Source: Candidatus Omnitrophota bacterium
GTDB taxonomy: Bacteria > Omnitrophota > Gorgyraeia > Velamenicoccales > Velamenicoccaceae
NCBI GenBank assembly: GCA_016235185.1
Contig: JACRLT010000014.1
Location: 1-40,930, forward strand
Reading direction: 5' to 3'
DNA length: 40,930 nucleotides
The position numbers and the translations under genes are program-made. Below the pieces are notes generated by a model. It made no database searches, was not told where the DNA came from, and was given only the letters and a program-made list of their open reading frames with translations. Shown piece by piece: positions 1-8,196 of this stretch. Position 1 is the stretch's first letter. The number at the start of each line of letters is the position of its first letter.

Positions 1-54
1 GAAGATATATCATTTAACCTATACGCTGACCTCGTATTAGGATGTGTTCCCGGG

Positions 55-87
55 GAGCCGAATGACCGAAATGGTCACGTTCGGTTC
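55..87 (+). mobile_element. Group II intron domain V (3' remnant)
   Basis: The 33-nt stem-loop has the hallmarks of group II intron domain V. There is an 8-bp basal stem beginning GAGCCGAA and closing with TTCGGTTC, which contains the AGC catalytic triad. A 2-nt CG bulge (78-79) sits on the 3' side, followed by a 5-bp upper stem (63-67/73-77) capped by a GAAA-type loop. The bases after it (TGAGAGGGGC) also match the usual linker to domain VI. No descending strand able to pair with GAGGGGC follows before purE, so domain VI is missing or strongly divergent. The intron body, and any reverse transcriptase, would lie to the left of the window. Confidence 0.8.
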
Positions 88-124
88 TGAGAGGGGCATT
101 AAATAACCATGGAGGTTACAAAAG

Positions 125-622
125 ATGTCTACTCACAAAAAACCTGAAGTTGCGATTGTTATGGGGAGTATATCGGATCTTGATACGATGAAGGGCGCTA
201 TTGATATCCTAAAAGGTTTCGGCATCCCTATTGTCGCTAAAGTTTTGTCGGCTCATCGCACTCCTAAAGACCTGGAGGCCTTTATTGTCGCCATGGAACA
301 ATCGGGCGTGCGGGCTTTTATTGCAGGCGCAGGCGGCGCTGCTGCCTTGGCAGGCGTCATCGCTTCTCACACGACGATCCCTGTGCTCGGCGTTCCGATC
401 GAGACAAAGAGTCTGAAAGGGCTTGATTCTCTTTTGTCGACTGTGCAGATGCCGGCCGGCATTCCTGTTGCGACATTCGCCATCGGCTCAAGCGGCGCAA
501 AAAACGCGGCTCTTTTTGCCCTTTCTTTGCTCGCATTGGATTCAGCGTCACTTGATAAGAAGTTAAAAGATTTCAGGAGAAAACAGGCCAAAACCGTTAA
601 AAAGGCGAGGGTTATAGTTTGA
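125..622 (+). CDS. purE: N5-carboxyaminoimidazole ribonucleotide mutase (PurE)
   Basis: PurE of de novo purine synthesis rearranges N5-CAIR to CAIR. The 165-residue length is normal for class I PurE. Visible family motifs are MGSISD (residues 14-19) for phosphate binding, SAHRTP with the catalytic histidine (residues 43-48), the GAGGAA loop and a MPAGIPVATFAIG segment near the C-terminus. The loop reads GAGGAAALAGV instead of the commoner AAHLPG, a known kind of variation. The ATG is preceded by a strong GGAGGT at 111-116. The neighbouring purK is not in the window. The stop codon overlaps the TTG start of the next gene, so the two are probably translationally coupled. Confidence 0.95.
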   Translation: MSTHKKPEVAIVMGSISDLDTMKGAIDILKGFGIPIVAKVLSAHRTPKDLEAFIVAMEQSGVRAFIAGAGGAAALAGVIASHTTIPVLGVPIETKSLKGLDSLLSTVQMPAGIPVATFAIGSSGAKNAALFALSLLALDSASLDKKLKDFRRKQAKTVKKARVIV

Positions 623-1677
623 CCACTACCAGGATCATCAAAGTTAATCCCGACGGGATAGATCAGCACGTCATCAATGAAGCTGCTGTCCTTTTGGAAA
701 AAGGCGGGCTTGTCGCCTTCCCTACTGAAACAGTATATGGCATCGCAGCCAATGTTTTGAATGCCTCCGCTCTGGCGCGGCTAAAAAAAATAAAAGACAG
801 GCCGCAGGATAAGCAGTTTTCCATACACCTTGCGGATAAAAGGGATATCGAGAAATACGCAGTAGATATTTTGCCGCGCGCATATAAGGTCGTCGAACAT
901 TTCTGGCCCGGCCCGCTGACCGTTGTTTTATCTGCGCCCGAGGGGAAAAGCGTAGGCCTGCGTTGTCCTAAGAACGATATAGCGTTCAGGCTTTTGAACC
1001 GTTGCGATTTTCCGGTAATAGCGCCTTCAGCTAATCGTGCTGCCAATCCGGCGCCGCGGACTGCGGAAGATGTTTATAAGGAATTAAACGGCCTCATCGA
1101 TCTGATCATTGACGCAGGCCCTACGACATTAGGGGCTGAATCGACTGTGATAGATGCCAGGCAGTTGCCTTTTAAAATATTGAGGCAGGGTATTTTAAAG
1201 AATGACGAAGTATTAGCGGTTGCGTCACGCAAGACCGTTCTGTTTGTCTGCACCGGGAATTCCTGCAGGTCTGTTATGGCAGAGTATCTTTTGAAGAAAA
1301 GATTGACGGATGCCGGCCGTAGCGACGTGGACGTGTTATCCGCCGGGACTTTTGCTTTTTTGGGTATGGGCCCTACGCGCGAGACTTTGAAATTGCTCCA
1401 GGAAACGACGGGGCTGGATGCATCTATCCATCGCGCGCAACGGGCGACCAACGATTTCCTTAAAGCCTCTGATCTGATACTTGTCATGGAAGGCCGCCAC
1501 AAGGATGATATCCTAAAGCAGTGTCCCAAGTGCAGCGGCCGCGTGCATGTCCTGGGCAAGTTCGTCGGATTTGACAAGTATGACCAGGAAGTGTCTGACC
1601 CTATCGGGAAATCAGAAGAGTTTTACAGGATGAGCTTTGAAAAAATAAAAGAGGCGATAAATAGATTGGAGATCTGA
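619..1677 (+). CDS. Fused threonylcarbamoyl-AMP synthase (TsaC/Sua5) and low-molecular-weight phosphatase
   Basis: Two enzymes are fused in 352 residues. Residues 1-200 are a TsaC/YrdC domain, which makes threonylcarbamoyl-AMP for the t6A modification of tRNA: FPTETVYG (34-41), KIKDRP (57-62), a PSAN motif (136-139) and GAESTV (172-177). Residues 206-352 are a low-molecular-weight protein phosphatase. Its P-loop is CTGNSCR (211-217), with the general acid in SDPIG (Asp327). In Bacillus the separate genes ywlC, ywlE, ywlF (rpiB) and glyA stand in this order, so the second half probably corresponds to YwlE, a protein-arginine phosphatase. The P-loop residue that is Thr in YwlE is Ser here, so tyrosine specificity is equally possible. 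The TTG start overlaps the purE stop and follows GAGGG at 607-611. Confidence 0.92.
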   Translation: MTTTRIIKVNPDGIDQHVINEAAVLLEKGGLVAFPTETVYGIAANVLNASALARLKKIKDRPQDKQFSIHLADKRDIEKYAVDILPRAYKVVEHFWPGPLTVVLSAPEGKSVGLRCPKNDIAFRLLNRCDFPVIAPSANRAANPAPRTAEDVYKELNGLIDLIIDAGPTTLGAESTVIDARQLPFKILRQGILKNDEVLAVASRKTVLFVCTGNSCRSVMAEYLLKKRLTDAGRSDVDVLSAGTFAFLGMGPTRETLKLLQETTGLDASIHRAQRATNDFLKASDLILVMEGRHKDDILKQCPKCSGRVHVLGKFVGFDKYDQEVSDPIGKSEEFYRMSFEKIKEAINRLEI

Positions 1678-1692
1678 TCCGCCGCAGGCGGA
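1678..1692. repeat. Short dispersed palindrome TCCGCC-N3-GGCGGA
   Basis: A 6-bp perfect stem with a 3-nt loop (GCA) begins at the stop codon of the fusion gene. The same palindrome with different loops occurs at 7542-7556 (TTC) and 32191-32205 (TAC), and with a longer loop inside 36286-36310. All four copies are intergenic, as expected of a REP-like dispersed element. It could also act as an mRNA 3'-end stabiliser. There is no T-run, so it is not a standard terminator. Confidence 0.6.
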
Positions 1693-1723
1693 TGTCGCTA
1701 GAATACACAAAGAGGAGCTCCAA

Positions 1724-2179
1724 ATGAAACGCGAGAAGATTGCCATCGGTTGCGACCACGGCGGGTTTGTCTTAAAAACCAAGCTGCTGCCCTTTTTAAA
1801 AAAGCTGGGGATAAGCGTCCAGGATTTCGGAGCTTTCTCGCAAGAATCCATGGATTATCCTGATACCGCTTATAAGGTCGCAGAGGCTGTTTCTCGTAAT
1901 AAGGCAGCGCGCGGCATACTTATCTGCAAGAGCGGTATTGGTAATTGTATTGTGGCCAATAAAGTAAAGAATGTAAGGGCAGCACTTTGTTATAATATTA
2001 AAGCCGCTGTCTTGTCACGTAAACACAATGACGCAAATGTATTGGTTTTAGGGTCCCTGTTTGTTAGCCAACAGTTGGCAAAAAAAATTATCAAGGTATG
2101 GCTTGCAACTCCTTTTGATGGCGGCAGGCATTTAAGAAGGATCAAAAAGATAGAAAGGATCGAAAAGTTATGCGCATAA
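1724..2179 (+). CDS. rpiB: Ribose-5-phosphate isomerase B (RpiB/LacAB family)
   Basis: RpiB interconverts ribose 5-phosphate and ribulose 5-phosphate in the non-oxidative pentose phosphate pathway. The length is 151 residues, normal for the family. Motifs seen are GCDHGG (9-14), MDYPD (43-47), the catalytic cysteine in ICKSGIGN (Cys68), the [14 protein letters not shown] segment with His101, and a C-terminal GGRHLRR phosphate-binding stretch. The loop after the cysteine is K-S-G rather than the usual G-T-G or G-S-G, a minor deviation. The ATG at 1724 follows GAGGAG (1711-1716). The gene ends inside glyA with a 10-bp overlap. Its place next to the phosphatase and glyA repeats a gene order known from Firmicutes. 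Confidence 0.93.
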   Translation: MKREKIAIGCDHGGFVLKTKLLPFLKKLGISVQDFGAFSQESMDYPDTAYKVAEAVSRNKAARGILICKSGIGNCIVANKVKNVRAALCYNIKAAVLSRKHNDANVLVLGSLFVSQQLAKKIIKVWLATPFDGGRHLRRIKKIERIEKLCA

Positions 2180-3441
2180 CGCAATCCCATTTAAAAAAAG
2201 CTGATCCGGAGATATACGAATCCATAAAAAGAGAGCTTTGGCGCCAGAACAATAATATCGAGCTTATAGCGAGCGAAAACTTTACTTCTCTGGCTGTCCT
2301 GGAAGCGCAAGGTTCGGTCATGACCAACAAATATGCCGAAGGGTATCCTAAGGCGCGCTGGTATGGCGGATGCGAATATGTCGATGAAGCCGAGCGTCTT
2401 GCCCGCGAACGCGCAAAGGAACTTTTTGGCGCCGAACACGCTAATGTCCAGCCCCATTCAGGCACGCAGGCCAACATGGCGGTTTATTTTGCAGCCTTGA
2501 ACCTGGGAGATACTGTACTTGCTTTGGATCTGGCCTGTGGAGGCCATCTCTCGCACGGCCTAGCCCATAATTTTTCAGGGAAGTTTTATAAGATAGTTTC
2601 TTACGGCGTCAGCCCCAAGACAGAACAGATAGATTATGATGAGATCGCGGATCTCGCTAACAGGCATAAGCCAAAGATGATCTTAGCGGGCGCCTCTGCC
2701 TATCCGAGAAAATTGGATTTTAAAAAGTTCAGGGAGATCGCTGATTCAGTCGGAGCGTACCTTTTTGTTGATATGGCGCATATCGCGGGTCTGGTAGCCG
2801 CCGGAATACACCAGTCGCCGGTGCCTTATGCGGAGTTTGTTACAACGACAACTCATAAGACCCTGCGCGGCCCAAGGGGCGGGTTGATCTTGTGCAGAAA
2901 AGATTTTGCCAAAAAGATAGACAGCATTGTTTTTCCGGGTATACAGGGTGGTCCTCTTATGCATGTCGTTGCAGCAAAGGCTGTAGCGCTGAAAGAGGCG
3001 CTGACATCTGAATTTAAAGCGTACCAGAAAAAGGTCGTAGCCAATGCCAAGACGCTGGCACAAGAATTGGCTAAAAAAGGCTTTCGTATAGTAGCCGGCG
3101 GTACAGACACGCATCTTTTGCTTGTTGACCTGACGGATAAGGACCTTACCGGTAAAGACGCGGCGGCATACTTGGACGAGGCGCGCATCACGGTTAATAA
3201 GAATCTTATACCTTTTGATAAAAAGAGCCCGTTCTTGACAAGCGGCATAAGGCTTGGGACCCCCGCGGCTACGACGCGCGGCATGGGCGCCTCTGAAATG
3301 CGGCAGATAGCCTCTATAATTTCAGACGTGTTAGTCAACAAGGGCGAGGCATCTGTTATTGACGGCGCCAGGGGCAGAGTGGCAAAACTCGTGAAAAAAT
3401 TTCCTCTTTATAAACCGCTTTTGAAGGAGTTTGGGATATAA
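2170..3441 (+). CDS. glyA: Serine hydroxymethyltransferase
   Basis: This PLP enzyme converts serine and tetrahydrofolate to glycine and 5,10-methylene-THF, and supplies one-carbon units for purine and thymidylate synthesis. The 423-residue protein has the whole family signature: ELIASENF (31-38), QPHSGTQAN (94-102), [12 protein letters not shown] (201-212), and the PLP-binding lysine in [14 protein letters not shown] (Lys230). The C-terminal part contains [14 protein letters not shown]. The start at 2170 overlaps rpiB by 10 bp, which points to co-transcription. It precedes the dCMP deaminase gene by 3 nt, so the cluster joins folate one-carbon metabolism with thymidylate precursors. Confidence 0.97.
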   Translation: MRITQSHLKKADPEIYESIKRELWRQNNNIELIASENFTSLAVLEAQGSVMTNKYAEGYPKARWYGGCEYVDEAERLARERAKELFGAEHANVQPHSGTQANMAVYFAALNLGDTVLALDLACGGHLSHGLAHNFSGKFYKIVSYGVSPKTEQIDYDEIADLANRHKPKMILAGASAYPRKLDFKKFREIADSVGAYLFVDMAHIAGLVAAGIHQSPVPYAEFVTTTTHKTLRGPRGGLILCRKDFAKKIDSIVFPGIQGGPLMHVVAAKAVALKEALTSEFKAYQKKVVANAKTLAQELAKKGFRIVAGGTDTHLLLVDLTDKDLTGKDAAAYLDEARITVNKNLIPFDKKSPFLTSGIRLGTPAATTRGMGASEMRQIASIISDVLVNKGEASVIDGARGRVAKLVKKFPLYKPLLKEFGI

Positions 3442-3444
3442 CCT

Positions 3445-3912
3445 ATGGATAAGAGAAAAAAAGAGAAAGATATACGGCCGGGATGGGATGAGTATTTTTT
3501 AGAGATCGCGAGGTTAGTCTCGAAACGCTCTACGTGCCTTAGGCGAAAAGTCGGAGCTCTCGTGGTAAAGGACCGCAGGATCCTGGCTACGGGTTATAAC
3601 GGTACGCCTTCCGGGATAAAACACTGCAGCGAGGTTGGTTGCCTGCGTGAAAAATTAAAAGTCCCGTCAGGGGAGCGGCACGAGCTTTGCCGCGGCCTTC
3701 ATGCCGAGCAGAACGTGCTTCTGCAGGCATCGCTTCACGGTGTCTCATTGAAGGGCAGCAGTATCTATGTGACTAATCAGCCGTGTATCATATGCACCAA
3801 AATGATCATCAACGCCGGTATCAGGGAAGTTGTCATGAGCGATCATTATCCGGATCCTATGGCGCTTGATTTTTTAAGAGAAGCAAAAATAAAAGTAAGA
3901 AAAGTAAAATAG
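3445..3912 (+). CDS. Deoxycytidylate (dCMP) deaminase, ComEB-like
   Basis: A zinc-dependent deaminase that converts dCMP to dUMP for thymidylate synthesis. In 155 residues it shows the HAEQN zinc/catalytic motif (His86, Glu88) and PCIIC (Cys114, Cys117) of the cytidine/deoxycytidylate deaminase superfamily. The N-terminal stretch with [23 protein letters not shown] is typical of dCMP deaminase rather than tRNA adenosine deaminase. A cysteine- and histidine-containing insert (residues 60-82) matches the second zinc site of this subfamily. The gene is squeezed between glyA (3-nt gap) and nrdR (no gap), so all three are probably one transcript. Neighbourhood with nrdR fits a nucleotide-supply operon. 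Confidence 0.93.
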   Translation: MDKRKKEKDIRPGWDEYFLEIARLVSKRSTCLRRKVGALVVKDRRILATGYNGTPSGIKHCSEVGCLREKLKVPSGERHELCRGLHAEQNVLLQASLHGVSLKGSSIYVTNQPCIICTKMIINAGIREVVMSDHYPDPMALDFLREAKIKVRKVK

Positions 3913-4374
3913 ATGAAATGTCCTTTTTGCGGCCATGTGGATGATAAGGTGATAGATTCGCGCGCCTCCTCTGAAGGTAGCGCGGTGCGCCGTAGGCGCG
4001 AGTGCCTTAAATGCGGCAAGCGGTTCACGACCTATGAAGTCGTAGAAGAGATGTCTTTGTTGGTAGTAAAAAAAGACGGCCGCCGGCAGCCATTTGACAG
4101 GAAAAAGATATTGGCCGGGATCCAGAAGGCGTGCGAAAAACGGCCCATATCATCGGAAAATATAGAGGGACTTGTCTCGAATATCGAGCGAGAGATATAT
4201 AAGAGGCATGACCGCGAGGTCTCCAGTGAAAATATCGGCGGGCTCATCATGGATAAGTTAGCAGCGTTAGACGAAGTCGCCTATGTGCGTTTTGCCTCGG
4301 TCTACCGCCAGTTCAAGGATGTCAATCAGTTCATGTCCGAGTTAAAAGGGCTATTGAAGAAGCCGGGAGAATGA
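3913..4374 (+). CDS. nrdR: Transcriptional repressor NrdR
   Basis: NrdR senses ATP/dATP through an ATP-cone and represses ribonucleotide reductase genes at paired NrdR boxes. The 153-residue protein has the N-terminal zinc ribbon (Cys3, Cys6, Cys31, Cys34), the conserved R-rich stretch [20 protein letters not shown], and an ATP-cone from about residue 49 ([16 protein letters not shown]) to 139. The ATG directly follows the stop codon of the dCMP deaminase gene. A likely target is in the same window: the class II reductase gene at 32555 has two NrdR-box-like sites with canonical spacing. Confidence 0.97.
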   Translation: MKCPFCGHVDDKVIDSRASSEGSAVRRRRECLKCGKRFTTYEVVEEMSLLVVKKDGRRQPFDRKKILAGIQKACEKRPISSENIEGLVSNIEREIYKRHDREVSSENIGGLIMDKLAALDEVAYVRFASVYRQFKDVNQFMSELKGLLKKPGE

Positions 4375-4384
4375 ATTGTCCCTC

Positions 4385-4434
4385 GCCTAAACGCCGGAAA
4401 AATTGCCTTCGGACATTTTTCTCGGCAGGCTTCG
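4385..4434 (+). other. Imperfect hairpin after nrdR
   Basis: The 94-nt gap between nrdR and the DUF151 gene contains an imperfect stem around CCGGAAAAAT and ATTTTTCTCGG with one bulged T and a loop containing TGCCTTCGGAC. It is followed by no clean T-run, so attenuation or termination is only possible. Nothing else is recognisable in the gap apart from the purine-rich GTAGAGG before the next start. Confidence 0.35.
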
Positions 4435-4468
4435 GGATGATTTTCATATCTAAAGTAGAGGTAAAATC

Positions 4469-4882
4469 ATGATAGAGATGGAATTAAATAAGATCATAAT
4501 CGATGAGAAGAGGCAGGACCAGATCATCGTTTTAAAAGAAAAAAAAGGCGAAAGGCTCCTGCCGATCATAATAGGATTTTTGGAGGCCAATGCCATCAAG
4601 ATGAAGATAAGCGGAGTTGTGCCGCCGCGGCCTTTGACACACGACCTTTTGCATGATGTCATTAATTCCCTGGACGCTGAAGTTGAAAAGATCATTATCG
4701 ACAGGCTCCAAGACTCGACATTCCATGCCAAGATCGTCCTGCATCCCAAAGGCAACGGCAAAGAAAAGATCATTGACGCGCGTCCTTCCGACTCGATCGC
4801 CCTGGCGGTGCGCGTAAAGGCGCCTATTTTCGTTGAAGATGAGGTTTTAAAACGCGCCGAGGCCCTCCACCAGGGAGAGTAA
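4469..4882 (+). CDS. Bifunctional nuclease family protein (DUF151/BFN)
   Basis: A 137-residue member of the bifunctional nuclease (BFN, DUF151) family. Members have been described as RNase/DNase in plants and are widespread in bacteria without a settled role. Characteristic segments are LKEKKGERLLPIIIGFLEANAI (residues 24-45 region), PRPLTHDLLHDVINSL, and the C-terminal DARPSDSIALAVRVKAPIFVEDEVL. The gene stands alone between nrdR and the CCA-adding enzyme, with 16 nt to the latter. A second upstream reading is excluded because the ATG at 4469 is preceded by AGAGGT (4457-4462). The biochemical activity is inferred only from the family name. Confidence 0.9.
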   Translation: MIEMELNKIIIDEKRQDQIIVLKEKKGERLLPIIIGFLEANAIKMKISGVVPPRPLTHDLLHDVINSLDAEVEKIIIDRLQDSTFHAKIVLHPKGNGKEKIIDARPSDSIALAVRVKAPIFVEDEVLKRAEALHQGE

Positions 4883-4898
4883 TGCGGGAATACCCAAT

Positions 4899-6383
4899 AT
4901 GACCCAGCTAAACCATCCGGTTTTTCAGTTAAAGCCTTTCCAGGCGATCGTCTCCCAAGCCAAAAAAGAAAAAAAAGAGATCTATTTAGTGGGAGGTTTT
5001 ATCAGGGACCTGTTTTTAGGGCGCGTCAAACAAACCCTTGACCTGGATTTTTCTGTATCGAGCGGGGCCATAGATTTCGGCAGGCGCCTGGCGCGCGGAC
5101 TAAAGGCCGGTTTTGTTGTCCTGGATAAAGAGCATGGCTGCAGCCGCGTCATTTATAAGGATACCGCGGCCAAGAAGGTGATCACTTTTGACTTTGTTGA
5201 TTTCAGGGACAAGGATCTCAAGGGCGACCTTTTAAAAAGGGATTTTACCATAAATACGCTGGCGGCCTCGCTGCCGATAGAAGGCGCAAAGGTCCTGGAC
5301 CTCTACGGCGCCAGTCGCGATATTGCAAAGCAAGTCATACGCGTAGTAGACGACAGCTCTTTTGACGAAGACCCGTTAAGGATCCTGCGGGCTTTTTCTT
5401 TGGCCGCTATCTTTGGTTTTAAGATCGAACCGCACACCATGCGCCTGATCGAAAAAAAGAAAGACTCCTTAAAAGGCGTTGCGGGCGAAAGGATGAGAGA
5501 CGAGTTGTTCAAGATCCTCGAGGTCCCCAACGCCTGGCATTACATATCCCTTTTGGATAAGTATAAGGTCCTGGAATTGGTCATTCCACAGGTTACTGTC
5601 ATGCATAATGTAGCGCAGGGTGGCTATCACCACTTGGATGTATGGGGGCATTCCATGGAGACAGTAAAAAAGCTCGAAGAGCTGCTCGGGCATCTTGCCA
5701 AAAACCAGGACCTCGGAAATTATCTGAATGAAACGATGGCATCCGATAGAAAGCGCAGGCAATTGATAAAACTGGCTGCGCTCTTGCACGATATCGGCAA
5801 ACCCAAGGCGTTCGAAGTCAAGGCCGGCAAGACGATGTTCCACGGCCACGAGCGCATCGGACGTATCATCTGTGATTCTGTTTCGGAGAAGCTAAGGCTT
5901 TCTACGAGGGAGAGGTTTACGTTAGACACGATCATCTTCTGGCATTTAAGGCCGGGGTACTTGGCTGATAACGCAGTCCTTACCAAACGCGCTATCCACC
6001 GTTTTTTCCGCGATACGGAGGATGAAGCGGCCAGCGTACTTCTTGTTTCTATCGCCGACCAGCGGGCTACACGCGGGCCTCTTGCCACCCCGGAGAGCCG
6101 TAAAAAACACGAGAAGGTTTCCTTTGGGCTTTTAGAAAAATATTTTGAGATAGCAAAAGAAGAGCCTTTCTGCAGGCTTATCGATGGCGCTGACCTTATC
6201 AAGAAATGCAAACTGAAGCCCGGCCCTGTTTTTTCGGTCATTTTAGATGCGGTGGAAGAGGCGCAGGTCGAAGGCTCGATCAAGACTAAAACCGAGGCGC
6301 TTGCGTTAGCGCGAAAGATAGCTAAAAAGCCGATCATAATAGACAAAGGGCATAAGGGCGAGAAAAAACTAACAAATAAATAA
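4899..6383 (+). CDS. CCA tRNA nucleotidyltransferase / poly(A) polymerase family with HD domain
   Basis: A class II nucleotidyltransferase that adds or repairs the 3' CCA of tRNA. The 494-residue protein has the head domain [14 protein letters not shown] (29-42) with the metal-binding DLDFS (48-52), the [14 protein letters not shown] template motif (109-122), the [19 protein letters not shown] motif (157-174) and a C-terminal HD phosphohydrolase domain with LLHDIGKP (His297, Asp298). The HD domain is common in bacterial CCA enzymes and may trim or hydrolyse 2',3'-cyclic ends. Poly(A) polymerase activity cannot be excluded from sequence alone. It is followed after 7 nt by the macro/Nudix gene. 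Confidence 0.93.
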   Translation: MTQLNHPVFQLKPFQAIVSQAKKEKKEIYLVGGFIRDLFLGRVKQTLDLDFSVSSGAIDFGRRLARGLKAGFVVLDKEHGCSRVIYKDTAAKKVITFDFVDFRDKDLKGDLLKRDFTINTLAASLPIEGAKVLDLYGASRDIAKQVIRVVDDSSFDEDPLRILRAFSLAAIFGFKIEPHTMRLIEKKKDSLKGVAGERMRDELFKILEVPNAWHYISLLDKYKVLELVIPQVTVMHNVAQGGYHHLDVWGHSMETVKKLEELLGHLAKNQDLGNYLNETMASDRKRRQLIKLAALLHDIGKPKAFEVKAGKTMFHGHERIGRIICDSVSEKLRLSTRERFTLDTIIFWHLRPGYLADNAVLTKRAIHRFFRDTEDEAASVLLVSIADQRATRGPLATPESRKKHEKVSFGLLEKYFEIAKEEPFCRLIDGADLIKKCKLKPGPVFSVILDAVEEAQVEGSIKTKTEALALARKIAKKPIIIDKGHKGEKKLTNK

Positions 6384-6390
6384 GAGAGCC

Positions 6391-7161
6391 ATGAATATCA
6401 AAGGTGTTGCGGTAAAGATCGTCAAAGGCAAGAAAAGCCCGGGTGCTGTTGTTTTGGACAAAGCCATGCTTGGTAGGATGGATATTTATTCAAACGAAAG
6501 AAATGTCAGGGACGTATGTTTAGCGGCTTTGAAGAAGGCCAAAAGAACTTGTAAAAAAAGGATCATATTTTTTGTATCAGATGAAGCTGCCATTGTTTTT
6601 CCACCAATTGCCACGGCTAAAATAATGGCCCAGGAGATATATCGTCATATAAAGGAAGACAAAACTACTTTAAAAGAAATAGACATTGTTTTATCCTGCG
6701 AAAGGACTTTTCAGATCTTTGACAAAACTATCCGCGGCTATCTTACGCATCTTCTTGAAGTTCTGACACAGGGGCCGTTTGTTACGGTGGATACAATCAT
6801 CGAGGCCAATAAGGGAATAGTTTTGATCAAGCGCAGTAATCCTCCGTTCGGCTGGGCTATCCCGGGAGGTTTTGTTGATTACGGGGAGAGTTTGGAAGAG
6901 GCCGCAGCCCGCGAAGCTTTTGAAGAGACCGGCCTTCGCGTGAAGAATTTGAAGCAGATGCAGACTTATTCAAAACCCGGACGTGACCCGCGTTTTCACA
7001 CTATAACGACTGTTTTTGTCTGTCAGGCAAATGGGACTCCGCATGCTGCATCCGATGCGCAGGAAGCCGAAGTCTTTGCCCCGGGCGCCTGGCGCAACAT
7101 CCCCCTGGCTTTTGACCACAGAAAAGTCCTCACCAATTACCTTCTCAATAGAAATTCATAA
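6391..7161 (+). CDS. Macro-like N-terminal domain fused to a Nudix hydrolase
   Basis: The protein has 256 residues. The C-terminal half (about 130-256) is a Nudix hydrolase with an intact Nudix box, G160 to L182 (REAFEE at 174-179), preceded by [17 protein letters not shown] as in ADP-ribose or NADH pyrophosphatases. Residues about 1-125 resemble the C-terminal part of a macro domain: [18 protein letters not shown] (70-87) followed by [17 protein letters not shown] (94-110), which corresponds to the family's strand-helix-strand end. The N-terminal ADP-ribose-binding loops are not obvious, so the macro part may be partial. The combination suggests ADP-ribose-type nucleotide clean-up. The Nudix call is firm; the macro call is inference from pattern. 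Confidence 0.8.
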   Translation: MNIKGVAVKIVKGKKSPGAVVLDKAMLGRMDIYSNERNVRDVCLAALKKAKRTCKKRIIFFVSDEAAIVFPPIATAKIMAQEIYRHIKEDKTTLKEIDIVLSCERTFQIFDKTIRGYLTHLLEVLTQGPFVTVDTIIEANKGIVLIKRSNPPFGWAIPGGFVDYGESLEEAAAREAFEETGLRVKNLKQMQTYSKPGRDPRFHTITTVFVCQANGTPHAASDAQEAEVFAPGAWRNIPLAFDHRKVLTNYLLNRNS

Positions 7162-7567
7162 CTAGTTGTACGATCGCAACACAATGTCCCTGTTCGCAAA
7201 CTGGAATTTCCTGCCTGCCGGCAGGCAGGGGATTGCATTTTGGCTGTAGCGACACGCCCTTGTGCTCGAGGTCTTGTGCTCGAGGTCCGACCTCGACAAT
7301 CGGGGCCGAGGTCGGACCTCGGTTTAATTACTGCAAACCGAAGTCCTTCGCTAAACTCAGGATCCCTCGAAGGATCCCGAGCGAAGTCGAATGACAGACG
7401 GCAAAAAACTTCGTCGGCAAACAGGGATACCACAGTGCAATAAAGACCTTTGGCGCAAAGAAAGAAAGTTAATTCCGCTTCGTAAACGCAGTAAAATTTT
7501 ATTTTAAAATTTTACTTTAGTTCGCGGGATTTCGCTGAATCTCCGCCTTCGGCGGAAACTGTAGTGC
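7162..7567. repeat. Repeat-rich spacer, 406 nt, no convincing gene
   Basis: This stretch holds several palindromes. There is a perfect 20-nt palindrome at 7210-7229 (core CCTGCCTGCCGG) and a tandem 14-mer (TTGTGCTCGAGGTC) at 7260-7287. A perfect 14-bp hairpin follows (7282-7295/7307-7320, arms starting GAGGTCCGACC). A patch at 7349-7394 (CTCAGGATCCCTCGAAGGATCC and similar) is rich in GATCC/TCGAAG and resembles dispersed junk repeats of candidate-phylum genomes. The ends at 7188-7201 (CCCTGTTCGCAAAC) and 7419-7432 (GTCGGCAAACAGGG) are imperfect inverted repeats, so 7188-7432 may be one foldback element. Reading frames across it encode only low-complexity text. Confidence 0.65.
7490..7516. terminator. 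Perfect AT-rich inverted repeat, possible bidirectional terminator
   Basis: AGTAAAATTTTA (7490-7501) and its exact complement (7505-7516) are separated by TTT, giving a 12-bp stem. It lies between the Nudix gene (plus) and the minus-strand hypothetical gene. A second hairpin (TCCGCC-TTC-GGCGGA, 7542-7556) lies nearer the minus-strand stop codon. Either could end transcription, though neither has a long separate T-run. Confidence 0.45.
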
Positions 7568-8164
7568 TCAAAAGTCGTCGTCCCAGATCGTCTTTTTTCT
7601 GGGTTGAATGTCTTGCGGCTTTGTTGAGGCAGGAGGGGCAGGAGGGGCTTTTTCCTTTCGCAGGGCGTAAAAGATCACCACGAGAACAAGCAAAAGTGTG
7701 ATAAGCATTCCGTAGCGCGTTAGTTCTTCTAAGATAGACTCGAAGAGGGTCTTTTTCTTTTTATGAGCTTGTTCTTCTTTGGCTTGCATCATTTCCTGGA
7801 ATTTCTTTTCATATTCCGGCACCGTAATTTCTACTTTCCTTAAGTCCGTTGCGCTTGGTAAAGAGATCGCCTGGCTCGCGCCGCTTATGGAAGGGGTTTT
7901 TGGTATTGATGTGACTGGGTTGAACACAGGATTTTCAATAGGCTGTGTTTCTAAAACAGCGGGCATAGATACGGTGGTTTGTTGTATAGCCGGTGTTTTG
8001 GGGATAGCAGGGGTTTGCACAGGTATATTTTTTAGTCTTTGATCTGTGTCCTGCGAAATATAATCGGTGGACAATGTGCTGCCGAACTTATCTGCGTAAG
8101 AGTAAGTGGCGCAGAAGGAAAGGAAAAGAATAAAAAATAAGCTTGTCCGTATCTTTTTAAACAT
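7568..8164 (-). CDS. Secreted, membrane-anchored hypothetical protein
   Basis: No family was recognised for this 198-residue protein. It begins with a signal peptide (MFKKIRTSLFFILFLSFCATYSYA, cleavage likely after YA-like AYA/ADK). A Pro/Thr/Ser/Gln-rich linker follows (about 50-105). Next comes a charged helix ending in KKKKT (about 110-142), then one strong transmembrane helix (YGMLITLLLVLVVIFYAL, about 150-168). The cytoplasmic-like tail is rich in Pro and Lys and ends in WDDDF. The topology suggests an envelope protein with an extended periplasmic linker. The gene is co-oriented with dusB, 32 nt downstream of it, so the two may share a transcript. Confidence 0.75.
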   Translation of the reverse strand: MFKKIRTSLFFILFLSFCATYSYADKFGSTLSTDYISQDTDQRLKNIPVQTPAIPKTPAIQQTTVSMPAVLETQPIENPVFNPVTSIPKTPSISGASQAISLPSATDLRKVEITVPEYEKKFQEMMQAKEEQAHKKKKTLFESILEELTRYGMLITLLLVLVVIFYALRKEKAPPAPPASTKPQDIQPRKKTIWDDDF

Positions 8165-8196
8165 GTACGTCTCCTGAAAGCAAGAATAGCATATTT

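Noticed and set aside
7137-7433. Minus-strand frame of 98 codons in the repeat-rich spacer
   Set aside because: It is translated from palindromes and dispersed repeat words (SFDFARDPSRDPEFSEGLR-type text), has no ribosome-binding site and covers the end of the Nudix gene.
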